Shown here: piece after piece, positions 14,649 to 22,528 of the stretch | Numbering within the stretch: the stretch's first letter is position 1 | How the letters are laid out: each line of letters begins with the position of its first letter | DNA from: Verrucomicrobiota bacterium | Lineage (GTDB): Bacteria > Verrucomicrobiota > Verrucomicrobiia > Opitutales > Opitutaceae | Direction of reading: 5' to 3' | Length of the DNA stretch: 33,547 nucleotides | NCBI GenBank assembly: GCA_023446735.1 | Contig: JAEXPQ010000046.1 | Location: 1 to 33,547, forward strand | Translations under genes and position numbers: made by a program | Notes under the pieces: generated by a model | What the model was told of the DNA's origin: nothing | Databases searched by the model: none | What the model saw: the letters and a program-made list of their open reading frames with translations, nothing else

Positions 14649-15982
14649 TCACAGACTCAAGGCGAGTCCATCAAGCTGGTCCCAGCCCCAAACCGGGGGG
14701 CGGGAACATCGGAGACCCACGCGCCATCACGCTGAGGGGAGCGCGACGGCGTGCTTGGTTGTTACTCCTGCCGAGTGCGGGCTACTGGATCTTCGCCTTC
14801 GCGAATTTCCATTTCGGCTTCCTCGTCAATCCGAGCCTTTCGGCCAGCACCTATGTCTATCTGTTCGGATGCTTTCTGGCGGTGATGCTCGGGTTCAGCT
14901 TCGGCGTGAACGGAGGACAGGCGGCTCGGACGGCCCGGGCGCCGCGGCCCAAGGTGATCGCATTCGGGAAGGTCTGCATGGTCCTTTGGGTCATTGGCAT
15001 GACCGGACTCGTGCTCGATCGTCTGCGAGGCGGTAACGCCCTCGATTTGGTGCTGGAGGACACGGAGTCGGTGCGAGATGAGGTGCGCACTTCGCTCATT
15101 ACTACCTGCTTCTCGCCGCTCGCGGGCCTGACCTATATTGCCCTGGCGTCATACTTCTATGCGATCCGATGGAAGATTCGCCTAGCGAGGCCATGGCACT
15201 TCCTAATGTTTGGTGGTGTGGCTGGGGTTCTGTGCAATACTTTCCTTTCGGCAAATCGCGGCGGCTTTGTGCACGTTATCCTTTGGATCGCCTTCGGCAT
15301 AATCTATGTGAAAGGTGCTCGTTTGGGAGAACTGCTGAGTTTCCGAAGGCATCTGCCGCCGAAGTTGGCGGTCTTGGCCTTCGTGGTGGTTGCGTTGGGC
15401 TACATATTTTTCATTGGCCGCAATCGCGTCAGCGAGGGCTTCCTTCGGGCGAACACCGTTGCGAACGTGCCACGCTACGATGTCGCGCGGTTCTTTCCTG
15501 ATGATCGAAGCTATGATGCATTCTTGATGCTCTCTGGCTACACGACCCAGCAATTCGTGTATATCGACGTGATTCTGGCCGAAGCTGCGCCGTTCGACTT
15601 TATACCGTATGCCCCGATCATGTTTTATATCCGGCAGGTCGATCGGTTCATCCCGCACCTGTACGCCCATGCGTACTTTGCGTACGCGAATCGCGTGGAG
15701 GGGTTGGGACTTGCGCGGTCGGGTTGGCCTTCAATGTTCGGCGAGGGTGCGGTTGATTTCGGATACATCGGTTTTCCGATCCTGCTTTTCCTCATGGCGC
15801 ACATTTTCGGGACCTGTGCGGTCCGGTTTATGGCCCGGGGGACGCTGTTGGCCGGCGCGGGCGCGTTCATCTTCTACAATTACGCAAACTACAGTTACAT
15901 GAGCATCCCTGGCGACGGATCCTTTGGGATCGGAGGGCTGGTTCTTCTGGTGATCTTCTTTGTGGAAAGAGGAGGCGACTGA
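14645..15982 (+). CDS. Wzy-like O-antigen/oligosaccharide repeat-unit polymerase
   Basis: This is a 445-residue membrane protein with about 10-12 hydrophobic segments and no soluble domain. It has the size and pattern of Wzy polymerases, which join repeat units on the periplasmic face. The large loop between the later helices contains GRNRVSEGFL and a long stretch ending SGYTTQQFVYIDVILAEAAP. The last helices include FPILLFLMAHIFGTCAVRF. Wzy proteins share little sequence, so the call rests on topology, length and its place beside flippase and glycosyltransferase genes. I chose ATG 14645 (MITDSRR), overlapping the previous stop; a TTG at 14627 is possible. The next gene starts immediately after the stop codon. 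Confidence 0.78.
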   Translation: MITDSRRVHQAGPSPKPGGGNIGDPRAITLRGARRRAWLLLLPSAGYWIFAFANFHFGFLVNPSLSASTYVYLFGCFLAVMLGFSFGVNGGQAARTARAPRPKVIAFGKVCMVLWVIGMTGLVLDRLRGGNALDLVLEDTESVRDEVRTSLITTCFSPLAGLTYIALASYFYAIRWKIRLARPWHFLMFGGVAGVLCNTFLSANRGGFVHVILWIAFGIIYVKGARLGELLSFRRHLPPKLAVLAFVVVALGYIFFIGRNRVSEGFLRANTVANVPRYDVARFFPDDRSYDAFLMLSGYTTQQFVYIDVILAEAAPFDFIPYAPIMFYIRQVDRFIPHLYAHAYFAYANRVEGLGLARSGWPSMFGEGAVDFGYIGFPILLFLMAHIFGTCAVRFMARGTLLAGAGAFIFYNYANYSYMSIPGDGSFGIGGLVLLVIFFVERGGD

Positions 15983-17131
15983 GTGGCGGCAGCGAAAAGG
16001 ATCTTGTGGCTTGGAGCGTGGTTTGGCTCCTCCGAACTGCTGCGGAATCGGGCGATCAGCCCGGCGGCGAACCGTTGGCAGCGTGACCTTGCCGATGGCA
16101 TAATCGGCCAAGGGTTTACGCTTGGGCGGTTGGGCCACGAACCGTGGCGGGTCTGGCCGTACGGACCGCTGCGCATAAGGTCGCGAACGGAGAAAGGGAA
16201 CGGGCTTACGACGACTCTACTCGGGTATTGGAACCTTCCGCGGCTTCGGGAGGTTTCATTGCAGCGAGCGTACCGACACGCCGCGGTCGTCACCGGCCGA
16301 GAGGGATGGGAAATCGCTTTGGCCTACAACCTCCGGAAGCCGAATGCTGTTGCCGGGCGGATTCTCGCTGGGAGCGGGTGTTCCTTCGTTCCGATTCTGG
16401 CGGACCAGGACGATCTGATCCCGTTTTGGCCGGAATACGAGAGGCGGGCAAGGGGCGCGGCCGGCCACATCTTTCTCTCGGATTTGTTGTTCAGGGAGTG
16501 CCGGTTGTCGCCGAAACTCCATCTGGACGGCGGAGTGCTGCTCGATCCACATGGCATGAAGCCATGGAGTGGAAGTCGAGTCGACCGGTTCCGGATCGTT
16601 TTCAGCGGGACCCTCGGATCTTGGTCGGGAGGAGATTTGCTGTTCAAGGCGTTCACCGAACTGCAGGGTGCGGAGTGGGAGCTTGTACTGACCGGTCGGG
16701 TCGACGGCCCGGGGTTGGCCGCAATCCAGAAGGACCGGCGGATTCGATATCTGGGCATGTTGGAAGAGGACGCTCTCCGGGAAGTGTGCCTATCGGCAGA
16801 TGCATTTGTGAATCCACGTGATCCGTTGCTGCCAGAGAACCAGGTGAATTTTCCATCGAAGATTCTCGAGTACCTCGCATGGGGGCGACCGGTGGTGAGC
16901 ACTTGGACACTCGGCCTTGCCCCGGAGTATCGGGAGATATTGCAGGTGGTCGATCCGGCGAGCCCGCACGGCATGGCTGAAGCCTTTCGGGCGCTTCGAT
17001 CATGGAGCGGTCCTGATCGGGACCGCTATCGGGATCGATTGGGAAAGTTTCTGCAAACGAAACAGTGGGGTACTCAGGCCTCGGGGCTGGGCGAATGGCT
17101 CAGGACCAAGGTGCGAGGAGGCGGACGATGA
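15983..17131 (+). CDS. GT4-type glycosyltransferase (GT-B fold)
   Basis: This 382-residue cytosolic glycosyltransferase has a GT-B C-terminal half: FRIVFSGTLGSWSGGDLLFKAF near residue 205, WELVLTGRVDGPGL, then YLGMLEEDALREVCLSADAFVNPRD and NFPSKILEYLAWGRPVVST near residue 285, the donor-binding E-x-x-A-x-G-x-P-V-V region. The N-terminus (MAAAKRILWLGAWFGSSELLRNRAISPAANRWQ) is unusual for GT4. Start is GTG 15983, directly after the polymerase stop and preceded by AGGAGG at 15970. Substrates are not deducible. Its stop overlaps the next ATG (17128), continuing the coupled row. Confidence 0.85.
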   Translation: MAAAKRILWLGAWFGSSELLRNRAISPAANRWQRDLADGIIGQGFTLGRLGHEPWRVWPYGPLRIRSRTEKGNGLTTTLLGYWNLPRLREVSLQRAYRHAAVVTGREGWEIALAYNLRKPNAVAGRILAGSGCSFVPILADQDDLIPFWPEYERRARGAAGHIFLSDLLFRECRLSPKLHLDGGVLLDPHGMKPWSGSRVDRFRIVFSGTLGSWSGGDLLFKAFTELQGAEWELVLTGRVDGPGLAAIQKDRRIRYLGMLEEDALREVCLSADAFVNPRDPLLPENQVNFPSKILEYLAWGRPVVSTWTLGLAPEYREILQVVDPASPHGMAEAFRALRSWSGPDRDRYRDRLGKFLQTKQWGTQASGLGEWLRTKVRGGGR

Positions 17132-18324
17132 GGATCGCGCTCCTCCAGCCCCGTTTTGGCCCATACCATGTGGCGCGTCTCGAGATGTTGCGACGATGCT
17201 GGCCGAGGGATCGCGCTGAAGTGATCGGCCTGCAGGTCACGGATCGAGATCTCTACGATTGGACTCCACTGAAAGAGGTGGCCGGCTCGCTCCTCACCGG
17301 TGCGGAAGGCGTCGTCTACGAAAAGCTTCCTGGTTCCGCGCTTCGCCGGATCGTCCACGGTCTTCTGGAGCGGACGAATCCCGATGTGCTTGTCGTCAAC
17401 GGCTGGGGATATCGGGATGCGCGAGCCGGGATTGAGTGGATGGGCAGAAGGGGAAAGAAGGTGGTTTTGTGCTGCGACAGCAAAGCCGACGATGCACCCC
17501 GGCACTGGGCCAAGGAGTGGGTGAAACGAAGGATCGTCGGAACCGCGGACGCGGCATTCTGTTCCGGGACGGCGAGCCGCGCGTATCTCGAGCAGTTGGG
17601 AATGGCGCGCTCGCGAATCTGGGACGGGGTTGACTGCGTTGATAACGGCTATTTCGCGGCCAAGGCGGAAGCTTGTCGAATGCGACCGGACGAAGGGCCG
17701 TCCGAACTCCTCGGGCAGGGCGGGGTGTTTCTCGCTGTTGCACGCTTTGTGGCCCGCAAGAACATCGCGGGCCTCGTGCGCGGGTACTCGAGGTACTGCA
17801 GCCAGGTCCAAGACTCCCCGTGGGCATTGGTTGTGCTTGGTGATGGATCGCAACGGACCGAGCTTGAATCGCTGGCGGCGGAGAATTCGCGGGGCCGGGT
17901 ACACTTCCCGGGTTTCAAACAGTATGCGGAGATCCCCTCGTGGTATGCTCGCGCTTCCTGCTTCGTTCACACCGCGTTGCAAGATCAGTGGGCCTTGGTG
18001 GTCAATGAGGCGATGGCCTGCGGCCTCCCGGTGCTGGTCAGCGACCGCGCCGGTTGTGCGCGGGATTTGGTCTCGGATGGGCGGAATGGTTGGCGGTTCA
18101 ACCCGGAGGACATCGAAGCGCTCGCGGAGCGAATGTTGGCCGTCCATCGACTTCCGGCCGTAGAACGACAGGAGATGGGGACCCAAAGCCGAGCGATCAT
18201 CGCGGAGTGGGGAGAGGAGCGATTCTGCCGGTCTCTCTGGTCTTGCGTGATGGCGGCTTGTGATCGCGCCGCGCGCAAGCGGGGGCTCCGGGCAAGCGAC
18301 CGGTGGTTGCTCCGATTCCTGTGA
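17128..18324 (+). CDS. GT4-family glycosyltransferase
   Basis: This is a 398-residue GT-B glycosyltransferase. The N-terminal domain opens MRIALLQPRFGPYHVARLEM. The C-terminal domain has FLAVARFVARKNIAGLVRGYSRY (residues about 200-222; donor-side strand with RFVARKN), then WALVVLGDGSQRTELESL, then VHFPGFKQYAEIPSWYARASCFVHTALQDQWALVVNEAMACGLPVLVS, with the E-A-M-A-C-G-L-P-V-L nucleotide-sugar motif. It adds a sugar to the growing lipid-linked unit; which sugar is unknown. ATG 17128 overlaps the stop of the preceding GT gene. 53 nt follow before the next gene. Confidence 0.88.
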   Translation: MRIALLQPRFGPYHVARLEMLRRCWPRDRAEVIGLQVTDRDLYDWTPLKEVAGSLLTGAEGVVYEKLPGSALRRIVHGLLERTNPDVLVVNGWGYRDARAGIEWMGRRGKKVVLCCDSKADDAPRHWAKEWVKRRIVGTADAAFCSGTASRAYLEQLGMARSRIWDGVDCVDNGYFAAKAEACRMRPDEGPSELLGQGGVFLAVARFVARKNIAGLVRGYSRYCSQVQDSPWALVVLGDGSQRTELESLAAENSRGRVHFPGFKQYAEIPSWYARASCFVHTALQDQWALVVNEAMACGLPVLVSDRAGCARDLVSDGRNGWRFNPEDIEALAERMLAVHRLPAVERQEMGTQSRAIIAEWGEERFCRSLWSCVMAACDRAARKRGLRASDRWLLRFL

Positions 18325-18377
18325 CCAACCGGCCAACTGTTGAAAGCCGCGGCGGCTCTCGTGGAGAATTCGGAAGT

Positions 18378-19508
18378 ATGAAAGTCCTGCACGTGGTACC
18401 GTCGATGAGTCGTGTGATGGGCGGGCTGGCTAGCTCAGTTGCGGGGCAGGCCGACGCCTTGAGCATGACCGGTCTCGACCTGTGTGTCCTGACTAGCCGT
18501 GACTGCGAGACGGCAGACATGGTGGATCACGAAGGCTCATGGCGCCTGATCCGAGCGGAAACGGGCCCAATGAAGAGTCTTGTGGCGGCGCTCTCGGATG
18601 GATTTGCAGATGCGGCGAGCGATTTGCTCTCGGAGCATCAACTTCTGCATGCGCATGGAATCTGGGTTTTTCCGGTGGTGAAGGCCCAAAAAGCCGCATG
18701 GCGCAAACAGCGACCAGTGATACTGAGCGTGCACGGGATGCTAATGCCCTGGGCCGTCAGCCATCGGGCATGGAAAAAGCGCCTCGCCTGGATGCTCTAT
18801 CAACGGAAGGCCTTTGCAAAGGCGGCGTATATCCACGTCAGCTCGGAGGCCGAGGCAGACTCGGTGAGAAACTGGGTGCCTCGCGCAAAGATCGCGGTGA
18901 TTCCCCACGGCGTCGTATTGCCCGTGATCGAGGGCCGAACGGTCAACGAGCGGCGCCGAAGACGGCGGGCGGTCTTTCTCGGGCGCTTGCACCCGGTCAA
19001 GGGATTGGAACCACTTCTCGAGGCATGGGCCACGCTCCGGCCGAAGGAGTGGGAATTGGTGATTGCTGGTCCGGACGAGGCTGGATACGCGGAGACACTC
19101 GAGAGGAAGATCCATGCATTGGATTTGGCAAACGACTGCCGCCTCGCCGGTGAAGTCCGCGGCGCCGGTAAATGGGCGCTCCTGGCGGAGGCTGACTTGG
19201 TGGTGCAGCCGAGCTATTCGGAGAATTTCGGCATGACCATTGCGGAGGCGCTGGCGGCGGCAAAGCCGGTGATCACGACCCGGGCTACTCCATGGGCCGA
19301 GATCGAGGACTGTGGTTGCGGCTGGTGGATTGCGCCAGAACTGGGTCCGCTGCGCGACGCGTTGACAGACGCGTTCCGACGCAAGGACTCGGAGTTGGAG
19401 GCCATGGGGCAGGCAGGGCGGCGACTGATCGAGAACCGCTATTCGTGGTCGGTCGTGGCACAGTCTTTCGATGCTTTGTATCAACAGGTTATATCCGAGA
19501 GTGATTGA
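18378..19508 (+). CDS. GT4-family glycosyltransferase
   Basis: This is a 376-residue GT-B glycosyltransferase. Features: MKVLHVVPSMSRVMGGLASSV at the N-terminus (glycine-rich loop near residue 15), LLHAHGIW near 95, VFLGRLHPVKGLEPLLEAWATL near 200 (the R-x-x-x-x-K-G motif), WELVIAGPDEAGYAETLE, and AEADLVVQPSYSENFGMTIAEALAAAKPVITTR near 285 (the E-x-F-G-M-x-x-x-E-A-L-A motif). These are typical of GT4 enzymes in capsule and O-antigen loci. I chose ATG 18378; a GTG at 18303 would overlap the previous gene and add a basic, non-typical tail. It is the last glycosyltransferase of this block. Confidence 0.9.
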   Translation: MKVLHVVPSMSRVMGGLASSVAGQADALSMTGLDLCVLTSRDCETADMVDHEGSWRLIRAETGPMKSLVAALSDGFADAASDLLSEHQLLHAHGIWVFPVVKAQKAAWRKQRPVILSVHGMLMPWAVSHRAWKKRLAWMLYQRKAFAKAAYIHVSSEAEADSVRNWVPRAKIAVIPHGVVLPVIEGRTVNERRRRRRAVFLGRLHPVKGLEPLLEAWATLRPKEWELVIAGPDEAGYAETLERKIHALDLANDCRLAGEVRGAGKWALLAEADLVVQPSYSENFGMTIAEALAAAKPVITTRATPWAEIEDCGCGWWIAPELGPLRDALTDAFRRKDSELEAMGQAGRRLIENRYSWSVVAQSFDALYQQVISESD

Positions 19509-19667
19509 TTCTTCGGGAGTTTATTGAAAGAAGGAACATTGGTTGCAACTGGATCGGATGCATTTGGTATATAGTAGTGCATGATTTTGTGGTCAATTGA
19601 TAATAGGTTGCCCCTCGACTGTATGGAGCAGTGTCGCAGTGCTATAATTTAGTAAAGCAAACTAACT
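19509..19667 (+). promoter_or_regulatory. AT-rich gap with a strong -10 box before the carbamoyltransferase
   Basis: This 159-bp gap is the most AT-rich stretch of the window. TATAAT occurs at 19643-19648; the region 17 bp upstream (around 19620) has no good -35. If used, transcription would start near 19656, only about 12 nt before the ATG at 19668, making a very short leader. No Shine-Dalgarno site precedes the ATG, which would suit such a near-leaderless message. A separate promoter here would let the carbamoyltransferase be expressed apart from the block upstream. Confidence 0.45.
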
Positions 19668-21401
19668 ATGAATATATTAGGGATTAACGCCTATCATGGT
19701 GACTCGTCTGCGGCCTTGGTCGTCGATGGCCGGTTGGTCGCCGCTGTCGAAGAGGAGCGCTTTAATCGAGTGAAGCACTGGGCTGGGTTTCCGAGTCAAT
19801 CGATACGTTATTGCCTGGAAACTGCCGGCATCAAACCAAGTGAGATTGACCATGTGTCCGTCTCGTTTAACCCCCGGGCCAACGTCAGGGCGAAGACTGT
19901 TTTTGCGCTTCGGAATCTCGTCTCCGCTCGAGATTACATCTGGGCCCGGGTGAAGCGCACGGGGAGGCAGCATTCACTGCGCGCGGAGCTCGCGACGGTG
20001 CTGGGGTGTTCCGAGTCTGAGATCCGGGCTCAGATCCACCCCGTAGAGCATCATCAAGCGCACATCGCCAGTGGATTTCCTGTTTCGCCTTATGAGGAAG
20101 CTGCTATTCTTTCGATCGATGGGATGGGTGACTTCGTAAGTGCTATGCTTGCTGGTGGTCGAGGCGCGAAGTGGGATGTGTTCTCGCGCGTCTACTACCC
20201 GCACTCGATTGGGCTGCTGTATAGTGCCCTCACTATGTATATGGGCTTCCCTCATTATGGTGACGAGTACAAGGTGATGGGTCTTGCTCCTTACGGTCGG
20301 CCGGAGTACCTGCCTCAATTCCGGAAACTAATCCGGCCGGTCCGCGATGGCTTTGAACTCAATCTCGACTATTTTCGCCACCAAACTGAGGGAATTCGCC
20401 TCGGTTGGGACGGCGGCTCGCCAACGGTATCACCGTTTTATAGCCCGGAGCTTGTGAAGGAATTCGGTCCAGCGCGTGATCCAAAGGCGCCGGTTACGGA
20501 GCATCATCAGAACCTCGCTGCTTCGTTGCAGGCGGTAACGGAAGAGATTATTGCGCACCTACTCAATGAGCTGCATCGGCACGTGCCCTCAGATAATGTG
20601 GTGATTGTTGGCGGCGTGGCGATGAATTCGGTAGCCAATGGAAAGGTGACTCAATGCTCCCCATTCAAGAATGTGTATGTGCCTCCGGGGGCAGCCGACA
20701 ACGGAGGTTCCTTTGGATCCGCCTATTACGTGTGGCATACGATTCTCAAGCAGCCGCGTACGTTCCAACTTGAACATGGCTATTGGGGACCCGCAGCGAC
20801 GTCTGCGGAATGTGAAGAGGCGGTTCGCGATGTACCTGGTATTCGCGTGCAGCACCTCGAGCGGGCCCCTTTGCTTGCGACTACAGCGGATGCCTTGTGT
20901 GATGGGAAAGTTGTCGGATGGTTCCAAGGGCGCATGGAGTTCGGAGCTCGCGCCCTTGGCAATCGCTCGTTGCTGGGGGATCCACGAAGAACCGACATGA
21001 GGGATTTGATCAACTTGAAGATCAAATTCCGTGAGAAGTTTCGCCCGTTTGCTCCGAGCATCTTGGAGGAGTTCGTTGGTGACTTCTTCGAGATCGATGC
21101 CCCGGCGCCGTTCATGGAGAAAGTGTTTAAGGTGCGCACCGAGAAGCGAGACGAGATTCCTGCGGTAACGCATGTTGACGGCTCCGGCCGTCTGCAAAGT
21201 GTCTCCCGTTCGACGAATCCGCTGTATTGGGACTTGATCGATGCGTTCCGGCAGCGCACCGGGGTCCCGATCGTATTGAATACGTCGCTCAATGAGAACG
21301 AACCTGTCGTTCACACCCCTCAGCAGGCCCTCAGCTGTTTCCTGCGGACAAAGATGGATGTGATCGTGCTAGGGCATCTGTTCGTGACCCGGGATATGTG
21401 A
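19668..21401 (+). CDS. Carbamoyltransferase (NodU/CmcH family)
   Basis: This 577-residue enzyme belongs to the family that moves a carbamoyl group from carbamoyl phosphate, via carbamoyl-AMP, to a sugar or antibiotic hydroxyl. The N-terminal Kae1-like domain has GINAYHGDSSAALVVDG (residues about 4-20), the metal-binding HHQAHIAS near residue 127, SIDGMGDF, and GGVAMNSVANGK near 310. The C-terminal YrdC-like domain has GRMEFGARALGNRSLLGDPR near 425 and RPFAPSILEE. In this locus the likely acceptor is a sugar of the polysaccharide. It is a full-length member. It sits after an AT-rich gap and directly before an IS630 remnant. Confidence 0.95.
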   Translation: MNILGINAYHGDSSAALVVDGRLVAAVEEERFNRVKHWAGFPSQSIRYCLETAGIKPSEIDHVSVSFNPRANVRAKTVFALRNLVSARDYIWARVKRTGRQHSLRAELATVLGCSESEIRAQIHPVEHHQAHIASGFPVSPYEEAAILSIDGMGDFVSAMLAGGRGAKWDVFSRVYYPHSIGLLYSALTMYMGFPHYGDEYKVMGLAPYGRPEYLPQFRKLIRPVRDGFELNLDYFRHQTEGIRLGWDGGSPTVSPFYSPELVKEFGPARDPKAPVTEHHQNLAASLQAVTEEIIAHLLNELHRHVPSDNVVIVGGVAMNSVANGKVTQCSPFKNVYVPPGAADNGGSFGSAYYVWHTILKQPRTFQLEHGYWGPAATSAECEEAVRDVPGIRVQHLERAPLLATTADALCDGKVVGWFQGRMEFGARALGNRSLLGDPRRTDMRDLINLKIKFREKFRPFAPSILEEFVGDFFEIDAPAPFMEKVFKVRTEKRDEIPAVTHVDGSGRLQSVSRSTNPLYWDLIDAFRQRTGVPIVLNTSLNENEPVVHTPQQALSCFLRTKMDVIVLGHLFVTRDM

Positions 21402-21444
21402 CTAGTCTGTGGATGTTGCCGATGGAGGCGTTGTTTCTAGGGAA

Positions 21445-22483
21445 GTGTCCCACAAATAGGTCGTCATAAGCGCGGACGTGGCGGGATGGCCTGATGTCGC
21501 GCAAAGGTTTGCCTGTTGTGTTGGCGGAGGCCGAGGCGAAGCGCTCCGACTGGAGGAATGGATCCGAGCGGGTTCGATCCCGCAGCAGGTGGTGTTGCGG
21601 GCACGGATCGTTCGCGAGGCCGCGGGGGCTTTACCGACGGAGCGACGGCGACCGCGTTGGATATCCGGGGGAGACACCCGCGTTGTGGCGCCGCCAGCAG
21701 GGCATCGGTTCCGATTGGGAGATCGCGGGCGGCAGTGGGCGTAACCCCGAGTACAACGCCGCCCGCTTCGCGCAGTTGGTTAAGACGACGATTCAAACCA
21801 AACCCACCCGCGCCACGCATTGGCGTACGCGAATGATGGCCCGCGAGCATTCGCCGCCACTGCAAGATGCGGTCGTGCTCTCTGTCGACGAATAGAGCCA
21901 GATCCAGGCGCTGGACCGCACCCAAACCGGATTGCTCTCAAGTCTGGTCGCTGCGGTACCTTCACCCATGACTATGTTCGGCACGGCACCACCACGTTGT
22001 TCGCCGCGCTCTCGGTGGTCGAAGCCCGCTTGATCGTTCAGTGCTAGTAACGCCAACGCCATCAGGAGATCCTGCGCAAACTCGACGGCGAGTTTTCCGA
22101 TGGGAAGCTCCTGCTCCTCGACACCTAGGGCACGCACGGCCACGCCTGCGTCTGGTGCGCTCTGACGTGACACCCACGGTTCCTGCTGCACTTCATCCCT
22201 ACCAACTCGAGCTGGCTCAACCTGATCGAACGCTCGGTCGCAGAGCTCAACCCCAAGGCCGTGCGCTGCGGCACCTTCCGCAGCGTGCGCGAGTTGCAAC
22301 GTTGCATCGACGAGTTCCTCGCCGCGTGGAACACTACGGCGACGCCCTTCGTGTGGACTGCCAGTGTCGAACGCATCATCGAGAAGGTCGCCCTCCCCCG
22401 TCAGCGCCTTGGACCGGTCAAACCAGTTCGCTGCCAAGCCAAACACCGTCCGCCGCGCTTATGACGACCTATGTATGGGACAC
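21445..22483 (+). mobile_element. Degenerate IS630-family insertion sequence
   Basis: The 31-nt ends (left 21445-21475, right 22453-22483 inverted) agree at 29 of 31 positions, starting GTGTCCCA and containing TAGGTCGTCATAAGCGCGG. The right end is flanked by TA, the usual IS630 target duplication, but the left flank reads AA, so the duplication is decayed. Total size is about 1.04 kb, normal for this family. The transposase inside carries frameshifts and stop codons, so the element is dead. Confidence 0.9.
21494..22464 (+). pseudogene. IS630-family transposase pseudogene
   Basis: The first part (frame from 21494) gives EIAGGSGRNPEYNAARFAQL and ends LSVDE-stop, where a sense codon (Lys expected) has become TAG (21893-21895). 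The remainder lies mainly in another frame: GRCGTFTHDYVRHGTTTLFA, two adjacent stops after LIVQC, LLLLDT-stop-GTHGHA and HPRFLLHFIPTNSSWLNLIERS, RCGTFRSVRELQRCIDEFLAAWN. The DDE residues are all still readable: Asp in SVDE, Asp in LLLLD, Glu in NLIER. At least two frameshifts and five in-frame stop codons rule out a working product. Confidence 0.9.
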
Positions 22484-22528
22484 TACACTTGATGTACGTG
22501 CCTCAATTCACGATTTGCTTCCCGCGGA

